A stretch of DNA of 34,973 bases, taken from contig QHRX01000153.1 in NCBI GenBank assembly GCA_003221455.1, positions 2,413 through 37,385 on the forward strand, written 5' to 3'. The DNA comes from Candidatus Rokuibacteriota bacterium. GTDB lineage: Bacteria; Methylomirabilota; Methylomirabilia; Rokubacteriales; CSP1-6. The translations under genes and the position numbers were made by a program. Below the pieces are notes generated by a model that was not told where the DNA came from, did not search any database, and saw only the letters and a program-made list of their open reading frames with translations. Below, piece by piece: positions 7,414 through 14,790 of the stretch; within the stretch, counting starts at the first letter, position 1; each line of letters starts with the position of its first letter.

Positions 7414-8910
7414 ATGAACGTCCTCCTGCTGTCGATGCCCGACTCGTTCGAGCACATGCCCGCGGTGGCGATTCGGATGCCGAACGGTGCCCTGTCCTCG
7501 CTCGCGGGCAACGTTGACCCGCACCATCGGGTCGCGGTCGCCGATCTCGTCCTCGTTCAGGATCGCGTGCGCGACGTCGTCGCGCGGCTCGTCCGCGAGC
7601 AGGAGCCGGACGTGGTCGGGCTGTCGGTGATGACGTTCCAGCGCCGCACCGCGCACCGCCTCATCGAGCTCGTGCGCGCGCTCCGCCCCGGCGTCCGGAT
7701 CGTCGTCGGCGGCTACGATCCGAGCCTGGCCCCCGACGCGTACGCCGATCCGGCGTCCGGCGCGGCGGACTTCATCGTGCGCGGCGAGGGGGAGCTGACC
7801 TTCCGCGAGCTCTGCCGGGCCGTCGAGTCCGGCGGCGGCGTCGAGCGGGTCGCCGGCCTCTCGTTCCGGCGCGGCGACCACGTCACCCACAACCCGGACC
7901 GGCCGGTCACGGGCCTGGAGAGCGGCGAGATCCGGCTCCCGAACCGGGACGTGCGGGTGCTCCGAGGCTACACGATGGTGGGACGCCAGGTCGACGTCGT
8001 CGAGACCTCGCGGGGCTGCACCTTCGACTGTAGCTTCTGCTCCATCATCGAGATGCGCGGGCGCAACTTCCACACGTTCTCGTTCGACCGGGTGCTCGCG
8101 GACATCCGGGACGCCCGCGCCCACGGCGCCCGGTCGATCTTTCTCGTCGACGACAACATCACGCTGAACGTGCGGCGCTTCGAAGCGCTCTGCCGGGCGA
8201 TCGTCGACGCCGGCCTCAACGACGTCGACTACCTCGTGCAGGGCATGACCTCGGCCATCGCCGACCACGGCGAGACGCTGGCGCCGCTGATGCGTCGGGC
8301 GGGCTTCCGCTACGTCTTCCTCGGCATCGAGAACGTCCTCGACGAGGACCTCCGGTTCCTGCGGGCCGTCGCCAAGAACCGCCGGCGCGAGGGCGGCGGG
8401 AACGCGGGCAACGCCACCCTCCAGGCGATCGAGTATCTGCACCAGAACCGGATGTACGTGGTGGGCGGGCTCATCGTCGGCAATCCCGACGATACCCCGG
8501 AGTCGATCGAGGCCAACCTCGACTTCGCCCGCCGCTATGTCGACTACCCGTACATCCAGCACCCGACGCCGTATCCGCGTACGCCGATGACCAAGGAATT
8601 CCGAGAGCGCGGGCTCGTCATCAACGAGCGGCTCGAGGAGTACGATGGCACCACCGCGGTGGTGCGGAGCGAGCACCTCGCCGCCGAGGAGATCGAGTTC
8701 CTCCGCTGGCGCGCCGAACGGTGGATGAAGCTCCGCCACCTGCCGCGGGAGCTCGTGCACAACCCCCTGTTCGGGCTTCGCCACGGGGCGAAGATGCTGA
8801 GGCACACCTTCCGCGGGAGCACGCTCCGATCGCTGCTGGGCCTCGAGGACGAGCGGCGGGCCTTCGCCCGCTACCGCGCCATCCGCCGGGCCGAGCGCGC
8901 CTATGTGTGA
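7414..8910 (+). CDS. B12-binding domain radical SAM protein
   Basis: This 498-residue protein has an N-terminal cobalamin-binding Rossmann domain (about 1-150, with VVGLSVMTFQRRT and RIVVGGYDPSLAPDAY) and a radical SAM core whose 4Fe-4S motif is RGCTFDCSFCS (Cys202, Cys206, Cys209). The N-terminal domain lacks an obvious DxHxxG histidine, so the cobalamin would bind base-off without that ligand, as in many class B relatives. Members perform methylations or rearrangements (hopanoid, phosphonate and antibiotic methyltransferases); no substrate can be assigned. ATG 7414 is preferred because AAGGGGAGGAG lies 8 nt upstream and the fold begins MNVLLLSMPD. No biosynthetic partners are adjacent; the gene looks solitary. 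Confidence 0.85.
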   Translation: MNVLLLSMPDSFEHMPAVAIRMPNGALSSLAGNVDPHHRVAVADLVLVQDRVRDVVARLVREQEPDVVGLSVMTFQRRTAHRLIELVRALRPGVRIVVGGYDPSLAPDAYADPASGAADFIVRGEGELTFRELCRAVESGGGVERVAGLSFRRGDHVTHNPDRPVTGLESGEIRLPNRDVRVLRGYTMVGRQVDVVETSRGCTFDCSFCSIIEMRGRNFHTFSFDRVLADIRDARAHGARSIFLVDDNITLNVRRFEALCRAIVDAGLNDVDYLVQGMTSAIADHGETLAPLMRRAGFRYVFLGIENVLDEDLRFLRAVAKNRRREGGGNAGNATLQAIEYLHQNRMYVVGGLIVGNPDDTPESIEANLDFARRYVDYPYIQHPTPYPRTPMTKEFRERGLVINERLEEYDGTTAVVRSEHLAAEEIEFLRWRAERWMKLRHLPRELVHNPLFGLRHGAKMLRHTFRGSTLRSLLGLEDERRAFARYRAIRRAERAYV

Positions 8911-8974
8911 GGATGGCCCCAAACGGCCGCGCCGGCGCGCCTCCGCCGCCTCCGGCCAGCGCGCGGCGGGCCGC

Positions 8975-9592
8975 CTAGCGGCTGGCGAGCGCCGCCATCA
9001 GGCCGCGGCGGATGAAGGTCACGCCGATGGCGGCCAGGATCAGCGCGAAGACCTTGGCCACTGCGCGAGCGCCGGCCTCGCCGAGGAGCCGGCCCAGGAG
9101 CGACGCCCACCGGAGGGCCGCCCACACGATCGCAAGGTTCAGGACGAAGGCGACGAGGGTCACGAGGTAGCCGCGCGTGCGGGCGACGGTGAGGAGGGTG
9201 GTGAGGACCGCGGGCCCCACGATCAGCGGCACCCCGAGCGGGACGACGCCCAGGCGGGCCCCGGACTGGCGGAGCGGCGTCTCGGGGTGGAGGAGGTCGT
9301 AGATCGAGAGGACGAGCAGGACGACCCCACCCGCCACCTGGAAATCGCCGACGGTCACACCGAGGAACTGCAGGACGGCGTCGCCGAGAAAGATAAACCC
9401 GAGGCCGACCGCACCGGCGGCGAGGGTCGCGTCGGCGACGAGCTGGCGGCGCGCGGACTCGTCAATGCCGTCGGCGAGGCCGAGAAAGATCGGCACCACG
9501 CCGACCGCGTCGACACGGCCGACCCGCGGGGACTCTACCACGAGGAGGGCGCCGGGCGCCTCTGCGGGGCTCCGGCACCGTGACCGACCCAT
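8975..9592 (-). CDS. MarC family integral membrane protein (N-terminus doubtful)
   Basis: This 205-residue protein has the MarC/UPF0056 layout: VDAVGVVPIFLGL near the start, GDFQVAGGVVLLVLSIYDLL in the middle, VPLGVPLIVGPAVLTTLL after the loop, and a C-terminal pair of helices ending in IGVTFIRRGL. MarC proteins have six transmembrane helices and no firmly established function. The family normally begins with a hydrophobic helix directly before D-x-x-G-x-x-P. Here the preceding residues (SPAEAPGALLVVESPRVGR) are short and poorly hydrophobic, so the first helix seems damaged or the start is misread. No good ribosome site was seen before ATG 9592; ATG 9622 is an alternative. It is convergent with the radical SAM gene. 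Confidence 0.75.
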   Translation of the reverse strand: MGRSRCRSPAEAPGALLVVESPRVGRVDAVGVVPIFLGLADGIDESARRQLVADATLAAGAVGLGFIFLGDAVLQFLGVTVGDFQVAGGVVLLVLSIYDLLHPETPLRQSGARLGVVPLGVPLIVGPAVLTTLLTVARTRGYLVTLVAFVLNLAIVWAALRWASLLGRLLGEAGARAVAKVFALILAAIGVTFIRRGLMAALASR

Positions 9593-9762
9593 TCGTCGAG
9601 GCGCGGCGCCAGCTCCCTCCATGGTGCGCACGCCCGGGGGGCTCCCGCTCCCTGCCGCTCCCGCGGCCGGCCACTCGGGCGGCGGTGCGTCCGACGGCGA
9701 CACGACGCCCGCCGGGTTGTGGAGTAAGCTGATCCACGCCGACCGAAAAGGAGGGATGAGCG

Positions 9763-10473
9763 ATGCCGAATTACGACGCGCTCGAGCAGCAGCTTTGCGA
9801 GACCCTGGGTCTCACCCGGCGCCCCGTCGCGATCACGTTCGCGCCGTCTCCACCCCTAGGCGTGTCGCGCTTTTCCGGAAAGGAGCCCGCGGGTTGCAGC
9901 TTCTGGCGCCTCGCGGCGGGGGGCCGCGCCTTCTACACCGTGCCGGAGGACCACTTCAACTGCGCGATCGGGAGCTACACGCACAACATCGCGCTCCCCC
10001 CTGAGCGCGCCGGCGAGCTCGACCAGACGCTCGCCTTCATGACCGGCATCGGCTACATCCAGCCGGCGGAAGTGGCGGACATCCCGCGCCTGTCTGCGCC
10101 TCCCGGCGTCGTCGTCTACGCGCCGCTCGGCGCCACGCCGGTCGATCCCGACGTCGTGGTGTTCGCCGGGCGGCCGGGCCGGATCATGCTGCTCGAGGAG
10201 GCGGCGCGGCGTGCGGGGCTTCGCACGCAGCCGGCACTGCTCGGCCGGCCCACGTGCATGGCGCTGCCGGCGGCGCTCGGAAAGGGCCTCGTCGCCAGCG
10301 CCGCCTGCGTCGGCAACCGCGTCTACACGGACCTCGGCGAGGACGAATTGTACGTGATGGTGCCGGGAAGGGATCTGGCGGGGGTGGCCGCGGCCGCGGC
10401 GACCGTCGCCGCCGCCAACGCAACGCTCCACACCTATCATCGCGAGCGGCAGCAGGCCCTCGCGACCGGCTAA
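9763..10473 (+). CDS. DUF169 family protein
   Basis: This 236-residue protein matches the DUF169 pattern: LGLTRRPVAITFA near the N-terminus, a cysteine-bearing CSFWRLAAGG (Cys45), DHFNCAIGSYTHN (Cys67), a central PGVVVYAPL strand and a late cysteine cluster around GRPTCMALPAALGKGLVASA. Conserved cysteines spaced this way hint at metal or cluster binding, but the family has no established biochemical role. ATG 9763 has AAGGAGGGA closely upstream. The stop codon lies inside a short palindrome (GGCTAAATTAGCC, 10468-10480). It is convergent with the sulfur-transporter pair and divergent from MarC. Confidence 0.82.
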   Translation: MPNYDALEQQLCETLGLTRRPVAITFAPSPPLGVSRFSGKEPAGCSFWRLAAGGRAFYTVPEDHFNCAIGSYTHNIALPPERAGELDQTLAFMTGIGYIQPAEVADIPRLSAPPGVVVYAPLGATPVDPDVVVFAGRPGRIMLLEEAARRAGLRTQPALLGRPTCMALPAALGKGLVASAACVGNRVYTDLGEDELYVMVPGRDLAGVAAAAATVAAANATLHTYHRERQQALATG

Positions 10474-10546
10474 ATTAGCCCGTCGGGGCAGGGGCCTCGC
10501 TCGCGCCGCGCGTCTCCCCTCTTCGAGCGCCGCCGCAGGCCGGCGG

Positions 10547-10993
10547 TCAGGAGGCCGCTGCGGCGGCTCGCGCCGGCGCCGCCGGCGTGCCGAGCCGTGA
10601 GCGCACGCGGCCGTAGAGGTAGGTCCCGCCGAGGATCCCGCCGACGGTAAAGAGCGCCGCGAGCTTGCCCTCGCCCACCTGGGCGAGCGCGGTGCCGGGG
10701 CAGGCGCCGCTCAGGGCCCAGCCGGCGCCGAACGTGAGGCCACCCCACAGCGCGCCAATCCGCCAGGGCCTGGTGCCGAGCTCGATCGGCCGTCCGGTCA
10801 GGGTGCGGTTGCCGCTCCGGCGCAGGAGCCAGAAGCCGACCGCCGCGGTGGCGATCGCCGAGCCGATCACGCCGACCAGGTGGAGGTCGGTCAGCCGGAA
10901 CATGCCGGCGATGGTGTCGTAGTCGGTGACGCGCGCGCGAGAGAGCGCGAAGCCGAAGAGGGCGCCGAAGCCGAGGAAGCGCGGGCCGTTCAC
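10547..10993 (-). CDS. YeeE/YedE family transporter, second half-protein
   Basis: This 148-residue membrane protein has about four hydrophobic segments and the family's conserved cysteine motif SGACPGTALAQVG (Cys98). It opens with FLGFGALFGFALSRARVTDY, typical of the C-terminal half of YeeE/YedE (TsuA-like) transporters, which pass thiosulfate or related sulfur species along paired cysteines. Start GTG 10993 overlaps the stop of the preceding gene in GTGA (10990-10993), so the two halves are translationally coupled and probably form one channel. The C-terminus is Ala/Pro-rich. It ends a minus-strand operon containing mtoX, so transport of sulfide-derived sulfur or thiosulfate is plausible; substrate is inference. 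Confidence 0.83.
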   Translation of the reverse strand: MNGPRFLGFGALFGFALSRARVTDYDTIAGMFRLTDLHLVGVIGSAIATAAVGFWLLRRSGNRTLTGRPIELGTRPWRIGALWGGLTFGAGWALSGACPGTALAQVGEGKLAALFTVGGILGGTYLYGRVRSRLGTPAAPARAAAAAS

Positions 10994-11493
10994 GGCAAGC
11001 CCCCCAGGACCCGGACGAGCAGGTTGAACACGACGACGCCGGCGACCATGAAGCCCACCGTCGCCACCAGGCTCGCGACCGAACCCTGAGCGATGCCGAC
11101 CAGGCTGTGGCCGCTCGGGCAGCCGCCGGCCCAGTGCGCCCCGGCGCCGACGAGGAGCCCCCCGGCGAGCAGGAGCCCGGCCCTCGCCGCCAAGGAGCCC
11201 CCGGTCAGCGCGTCGAGCGATCCGTAGGCGAGGCTCGGCGCGAACCAGCCGCCGAGCGCGGCGGCGGCGAGGCCGCCGAGGGGAAGGCCGGCGACGAACC
11301 AGACGCGCCACGTCTCGTGGAACTGTCGCTGCCGGAAGACCGGGAGCCGCGAGGCCGCGGCGCAGACCGAGCCGTACGCCGCCGAGACGCCCAGCCCTTT
11401 GCCGCCGAGCCAGGCCGTCAGAACGACGACGAGTCCGAGCGCCGGGCCCGCCACCCACCAGGGCCAGGGACTGACGAAGATCGCGTGGTACAT
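10990..11493 (-). CDS. YeeE/YedE family transporter, first half-protein
   Basis: This 167-residue polytopic membrane protein opens with MYHAIFVSPWPWWVAGPALG. Cys44 lies in YGSVCAAASRLP and the signature GGCPSGHSLVGIAQGS carries Cys125. These match the N-terminal half of YeeE/YedE/TsuA transporters, where cysteines in the pore relay thiosulfate or persulfide sulfur. Many bacteria encode the two halves as separate genes (PmpA/PmpB-like), as here, with a 4-nt overlap to the second half. A 52-nt gap separates it from the Sco gene upstream on the same strand, consistent with one transcript from the peroxiredoxin promoter. Confidence 0.83.
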   Translation of the reverse strand: MYHAIFVSPWPWWVAGPALGLVVVLTAWLGGKGLGVSAAYGSVCAAASRLPVFRQRQFHETWRVWFVAGLPLGGLAAAALGGWFAPSLAYGSLDALTGGSLAARAGLLLAGGLLVGAGAHWAGGCPSGHSLVGIAQGSVASLVATVGFMVAGVVVFNLLVRVLGGLP

Positions 11494-11545
11494 GCCGTGC
11501 CCCCTTGAGACGTCGAGTTGCGAACCGGGATCCGTCGCGCCCGCC

Positions 11546-12163
11546 CTACCTGGCGCGCCCGGCGACCGCGGCGAGGCCGACGACGTCGCCGAGCACCTGC
11601 TCGAGGTCGAAGAGCCGCTGGCTGTAGATCTCGCGCACGCGGTTCAGGCCGTCGATCAGGAAGATCAAGTCCGCGTGCGCGAGCTCCTGGCCCGGTCGCG
11701 CCAGGTCCCCGTACGCCGCCCGCAGGCGCCGGGTCTCGGCTGGTGTGCCGCGGAGGTAGAGCCACGCGCGGGGATCGGCGCCGAAGCCGGCGGCGTAGCG
11801 GGCGAGCGCCGCCGGCGAGTCGTGCGCGGGGTCGAGCGCGATCGAGGCCAGCAGGACCCGGTCCCCGAGGAGCCCGCGCGCAGCGAGGCGGCGCTGGAGC
11901 CGCGCCAGCTTGGCGCTGACCAGGGGGCAGGCGTCCTGACACCGCGTGTAGACAAAGGTCTCGAGGCGGACCTTGCCGGCGAGATCTGCGGAGGATACGG
12001 TCCGGCCGTCGGTGGCGGTCAGCACGTATGCCGGCGCCGTCCGGATGATCGGGAGCCGACCCTCGACCGGGTGCACCCGCCACTCGGTCGCCACGGGCGC
12101 TGACGCGTCGCGGGCGAGCGCCGGCCCTAGCAGGAGGAGGCCGGCCAGGGAGAGGACCGCCAT
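11546..12163 (-). CDS. Sco1/SenC family copper chaperone
   Basis: This 205-residue exported thioredoxin-fold protein has a signal peptide at about 1-18 (LSLAGLLLLGPALA). The copper site is complete: Cys75 and Cys79 in TRCQDACP, and His163 in LAHADLIFLIDG. Sco proteins deliver copper to cupredoxin-type or cytochrome oxidase sites in the periplasm or act as thiol reductases. The gene starts 8 nt after the mtoX stop on the same strand. Known methanethiol oxidase loci in Hyphomicrobium and other methylotrophs carry a sco/senC gene beside mtoX, so a role in metallating MtoX is the likeliest. ATG 12163 gives the signal peptide; the frame continues upstream without one. Confidence 0.86.
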   Translation of the reverse strand: MAVLSLAGLLLLGPALARDASAPVATEWRVHPVEGRLPIIRTAPAYVLTATDGRTVSSADLAGKVRLETFVYTRCQDACPLVSAKLARLQRRLAARGLLGDRVLLASIALDPAHDSPAALARYAAGFGADPRAWLYLRGTPAETRRLRAAYGDLARPGQELAHADLIFLIDGLNRVREIYSQRLFDLEQVLGDVVGLAAVAGRAR

Positions 12164-12171
12164 ACTTCGGC

Positions 12172-13377
12172 TCAGTTGAGCAGCATGTCGTGGGCCCGAT
12201 GCGGCCCCCCGGGCAGCTTGGTGAAGTCCACGTTGAAGAACGGGTCGAGCTTGAGCCGCCCGTCGGGCCCGACGTGGGCCAGGCGGACCCAGAAGTTCTG
12301 GGAGTAGTCCATCGTCGAGAGCAGCGAGTTCGTGATGTAGATCCGCTTGCCGTCGCCGGTGACGTGCAGCATGTTCGGCTGCACGCCGGGCACCAGCACG
12401 TCGTGCAGCCGCGGCTTGACCGGGTCGGAGACGTCCCAGGCCTGGACCTGGCTCGTCAGGAAGCACGAGACGTAGAGGTAGTGGTCGTCCGGGGACTGGC
12501 GGAGATCGGCGGGCAGGCAGCCCTTGCCGAGGTCCGCCGCCTTGCGCGTGGAGAACCGGCCGTCCGCGCCCTGACCGAACCACCAGATGGAGTCGCCGAG
12601 GGCCGAGTTGGTCCAGCCGTACGCCCGGCCGGGCTTGAGGCTCCAGCGCACCTCGAGCGGCACGGGGTCGGTCGTGAGCGTCTGGAGGATCTTCCGGTTC
12701 TTGAAGTCCCAGACGAGGAGCGTGTTGCCGCCGTCCTTCATGTCCCACTGCGCGAGGGGCTTCTTATAGTTGCGGTAGGGGGTGAAGCTCGACGTCACCA
12801 GGCGATTGACGTCGGGCTTGACCGCCGCGTCGTACTGGTAGGGCGCCTCCGGCGGGTTCTTGAACACCCGGATCAGGTCGCCGGAGTTGGTGAACTCGGC
12901 GAAGCCCCCCGGGAGGCCGCCGTCCGCGGCCGAGAGGAACGTGATGAGCATCCGGCCCGGCAGCGCGTAATAGGTGTGCGGGCCGAAGAGTCCCGTCAGC
13001 TCACCGAGGGTGTCGAGCGTCCGCAGGAGCCGGGGATGGGCCGGGTCCTCGGCGACGTCGAAGATGAAGATCCGGTTTGAGAAGAGGGTCCCGGCCCAGA
13101 GCTTCGCGCGGTCGTCGGTGAACCCCATGTGGTGCGGCTCGTTGCCGGCCGGTCCGACCGGGACGAAGTTGACCACCTGGCCGTAGGTCGCCGACGGCAG
13201 CGCGACGTCGACCACCGCGAGGCCGTCTTGGCCGGCGGGATCGGCCGCGACCGACCAGACGTAGAGCACCTTCTCCGGCCCCTGGAGGCGCTTGACGTAC
13301 GGGGAGAGGCAGACCTCCGCCAGCGCCGAGCCGGCGAGCAAGCAGAGTGCGAGCGTCAGCAGCACAGTCTTCTTCAT
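12172..13377 (-). CDS. mtoX: Methanethiol oxidase (selenium-binding protein SBP56 family)
   Basis: This 401-residue beta-propeller protein has a Sec signal peptide (1-20, cleavage after SALA). SBP56 hallmarks are NEPHHMGFTDD (79-89, His82/His83), FGPHTYYALPG (131-141, His134), VQPNMLHVTGDG, and the C-terminal GGPHRAHDMLLN (His393/His396). These histidines are candidate metal ligands. Bacterial MtoX enzymes are periplasmic, metal-dependent and convert methanethiol, O2 and water to formaldehyde, H2S and H2O2. The adjacent sco gene supports MtoX over other SBP56 functions; a mauG gene, present in some mtoX loci, is absent here. It lies 31 nt after the peroxiredoxin gene. Substrate remains inferred from family and context. 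Confidence 0.86.
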   Translation of the reverse strand: MKKTVLLTLALCLLAGSALAEVCLSPYVKRLQGPEKVLYVWSVAADPAGQDGLAVVDVALPSATYGQVVNFVPVGPAGNEPHHMGFTDDRAKLWAGTLFSNRIFIFDVAEDPAHPRLLRTLDTLGELTGLFGPHTYYALPGRMLITFLSAADGGLPGGFAEFTNSGDLIRVFKNPPEAPYQYDAAVKPDVNRLVTSSFTPYRNYKKPLAQWDMKDGGNTLLVWDFKNRKILQTLTTDPVPLEVRWSLKPGRAYGWTNSALGDSIWWFGQGADGRFSTRKAADLGKGCLPADLRQSPDDHYLYVSCFLTSQVQAWDVSDPVKPRLHDVLVPGVQPNMLHVTGDGKRIYITNSLLSTMDYSQNFWVRLAHVGPDGRLKLDPFFNVDFTKLPGGPHRAHDMLLN

Positions 13378-13408
13378 CGCGCCCTCGACCTTCTTGGGGT
13401 GTGCCGCA

Positions 13409-14062
13409 CTAGAGCTTCTTCCGGCTGAAGTACCAGTCCACGTACTCGTAGCCTTCGCCCTTGCGCTTCTCCGCCCCCTCCGTGGTCACCGGTGCCGGAA
13501 CGATCACCGCGTCACCGGGCTCCCAGTTCGCGGGCGTGGCCACGCCGTTCTTGTCCACGGTCTGCAGTGCGTCCACGATGCGCAGGATCTCGTCCATGTT
13601 GCGCCCGACCTGGAGCGGGTAGTAGACGAGCGCCCGAATGACGCCCTTGTCGTCGATGACGAAGACCGTGCGCACGGTCGCCGTGTCGCTGGCGCCGGGG
13701 TGGATCATGCCGTAGTCCTGCGCGATCTTCATGTTGCGGTCGGGGATCAGCGGAAACGGAACCTTGATGCCGAAGTTTCGCTCGATGCTCGTGAGCCAGC
13801 CGATGTGCGAGTAGATGCTGTCGACGGAGAGGCCGATCAGCTGGACGTTGCGCTTGTCGAACTCGGGCCAGAGCTTCGAGAACGCGACGAACTCGGTGGT
13901 GCACACGGGCGTGAAGTCGGCCGGGTGCGAGAAGAGCACGACCCATTTCTTGCCCCGGTAGCCGGAGAGCTTGATCTCGTCCTGGGTGGACTGGGCGACG
14001 AAGTCGGGGGCCGGCTCGTTGATCCGCGGCAGGCTCTTGAGTTCAGCCGTATCCGTTGCCAT
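13409..14062 (-). CDS. 1-Cys peroxiredoxin (Prx6-like, AhpC/TSA family)
   Basis: This 217-residue peroxiredoxin has the active-site motif HPADFTPVC (46-54) with peroxidatic Cys54 and Thr51. No second cysteine is present anywhere, so it is a 1-Cys enzyme needing an external thiol. The long C-terminal domain (about 160-217, DILRIVDALQTVD-type region through WEPGDAVIVP) is the Prx6 dimerisation domain. ATG 14062 is chosen because AGGAGG sits at 14070-14075, 7 nt upstream, and the standard N-terminus follows; an earlier ATG in frame lies inside the promoter. It is the first gene of the run with mtoX, sco and the sulfur transporter. Removing H2O2 made by MtoX would fit, as would general peroxide defence. 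Confidence 0.88.
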   Translation of the reverse strand: MATDTAELKSLPRINEPAPDFVAQSTQDEIKLSGYRGKKWVVLFSHPADFTPVCTTEFVAFSKLWPEFDKRNVQLIGLSVDSIYSHIGWLTSIERNFGIKVPFPLIPDRNMKIAQDYGMIHPGASDTATVRTVFVIDDKGVIRALVYYPLQVGRNMDEILRIVDALQTVDKNGVATPANWEPGDAVIVPAPVTTEGAEKRKGEGYEYVDWYFSRKKL

Positions 14063-14089
14063 CGTCAAACCTCCTGAGGCTGGTAGGTC

Positions 14090-14119
14090 AAAATACTCCA
14101 TTCCGACCGGAATAGTCAA
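14090..14119 (-). promoter_or_regulatory. Sigma70-like promoter with internal dyad, peroxiredoxin-mtoX operon
   Basis: Read on the minus strand, TTGACT (14119-14114) and TATTTT (14095-14090) are separated by 18 nt. A perfect dyad ATTCCG-GT-CGGAAT (14113-14100) fills most of the spacer. A repressor bound there would block RNA polymerase between -35 and -10. The region is markedly AT-rich against its surroundings. The leader to the ATG at 14062 is short and carries a strong AGGAGG. The regulator is unknown. Confidence 0.55.
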
Positions 14120-14179
14120 GAACTGATATTCCCTTCCTATCCGTTCATTTCGACGAGCGGACCGCCAAGGTAGAGAGAG

Positions 14180-14641
14180 CTACTCGACCTCTATGATCAT
14201 CTCGATCTCGACCGGGATGCCACGGGGGAGCTCCGCCAAGCCGACCGCGGACCGGGCGTGTTTGCCGATGGCCTCGCCGAACACCTCGACCATCAGGTCC
14301 GAGAAGCCGTTGATCACCTGGGGTTGCTCGCCGAAGCCCTCGGCCGACGCCACCATGCCCAGCACCTTCACGATCCTCCGGACGCGGTCGAGGCTTCCCA
14401 AGTGAGCGCGGACGGTCGCGAGCAGGGTGAGGCCGACCTCTCGCGCGACCTGATAGGCCTGCTGGGTCGAGAGGTCCTTGCCGACCTTTCCGGTGACGGT
14501 GGCCTTGCCGTCGCGGAGTGGGCCGTGCCCGGACACGAACAGCAGATTGCCCGCCTGCACCGCGCCGACATAGTTCGCGACGGGCTGGTTCGGCCGGGGG
14601 AGGGTGATGCTCTTGGCTTTCAGGGTTGCTTCGGCGCCCAT
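14180..14641 (-). CDS. RidA/YjgF family protein
   Basis: This 153-residue protein belongs to the longer RidA-like branch. It shows NYVGAVQAGNLLFVSGHGPL near residue 25, the central LLATVRAHLGSLDRVRRIVK helix, and the C-terminal ELPRGIPVEIEMIIEVE, whose arginine corresponds to the carboxylate-binding residue of RidA deaminases. RidA hydrolyses reactive enamine/imine intermediates from PLP enzymes; the longer branch is less studied and may not share that activity. ATG 14641 follows GAGGAGG by 8 nt, while the frame upstream lacks family similarity. It is transcribed in the same direction as the peroxiredoxin gene but separated from it by that gene's promoter, and is divergent from the NUDIX gene. 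Confidence 0.85.
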   Translation of the reverse strand: MGAEATLKAKSITLPRPNQPVANYVGAVQAGNLLFVSGHGPLRDGKATVTGKVGKDLSTQQAYQVAREVGLTLLATVRAHLGSLDRVRRIVKVLGMVASAEGFGEQPQVINGFSDLMVEVFGEAIGKHARSAVGLAELPRGIPVEIEMIIEVE

Positions 14642-14790
14642 CGGGGGCTCCTCCTCGGCCGTTGGGAGGTGACCGCGGCAAACCCTAGCATGCCCGTCGA
14701 TTCGGGCGCAACCACCGACCGGCGCCCCCGACGAAATCTCCGCGGCGGCCTCGATCGACCCTGTGGGACAATTTGGGGGCGCCCCTTTCA

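Noticed and set aside
10468-10480. GGCTAAATTAGCC palindrome at the DUF169 stop, considered as a bidirectional terminator
   Set aside because: The stem is only 4 bp once a real loop is allowed, and no T-run follows.
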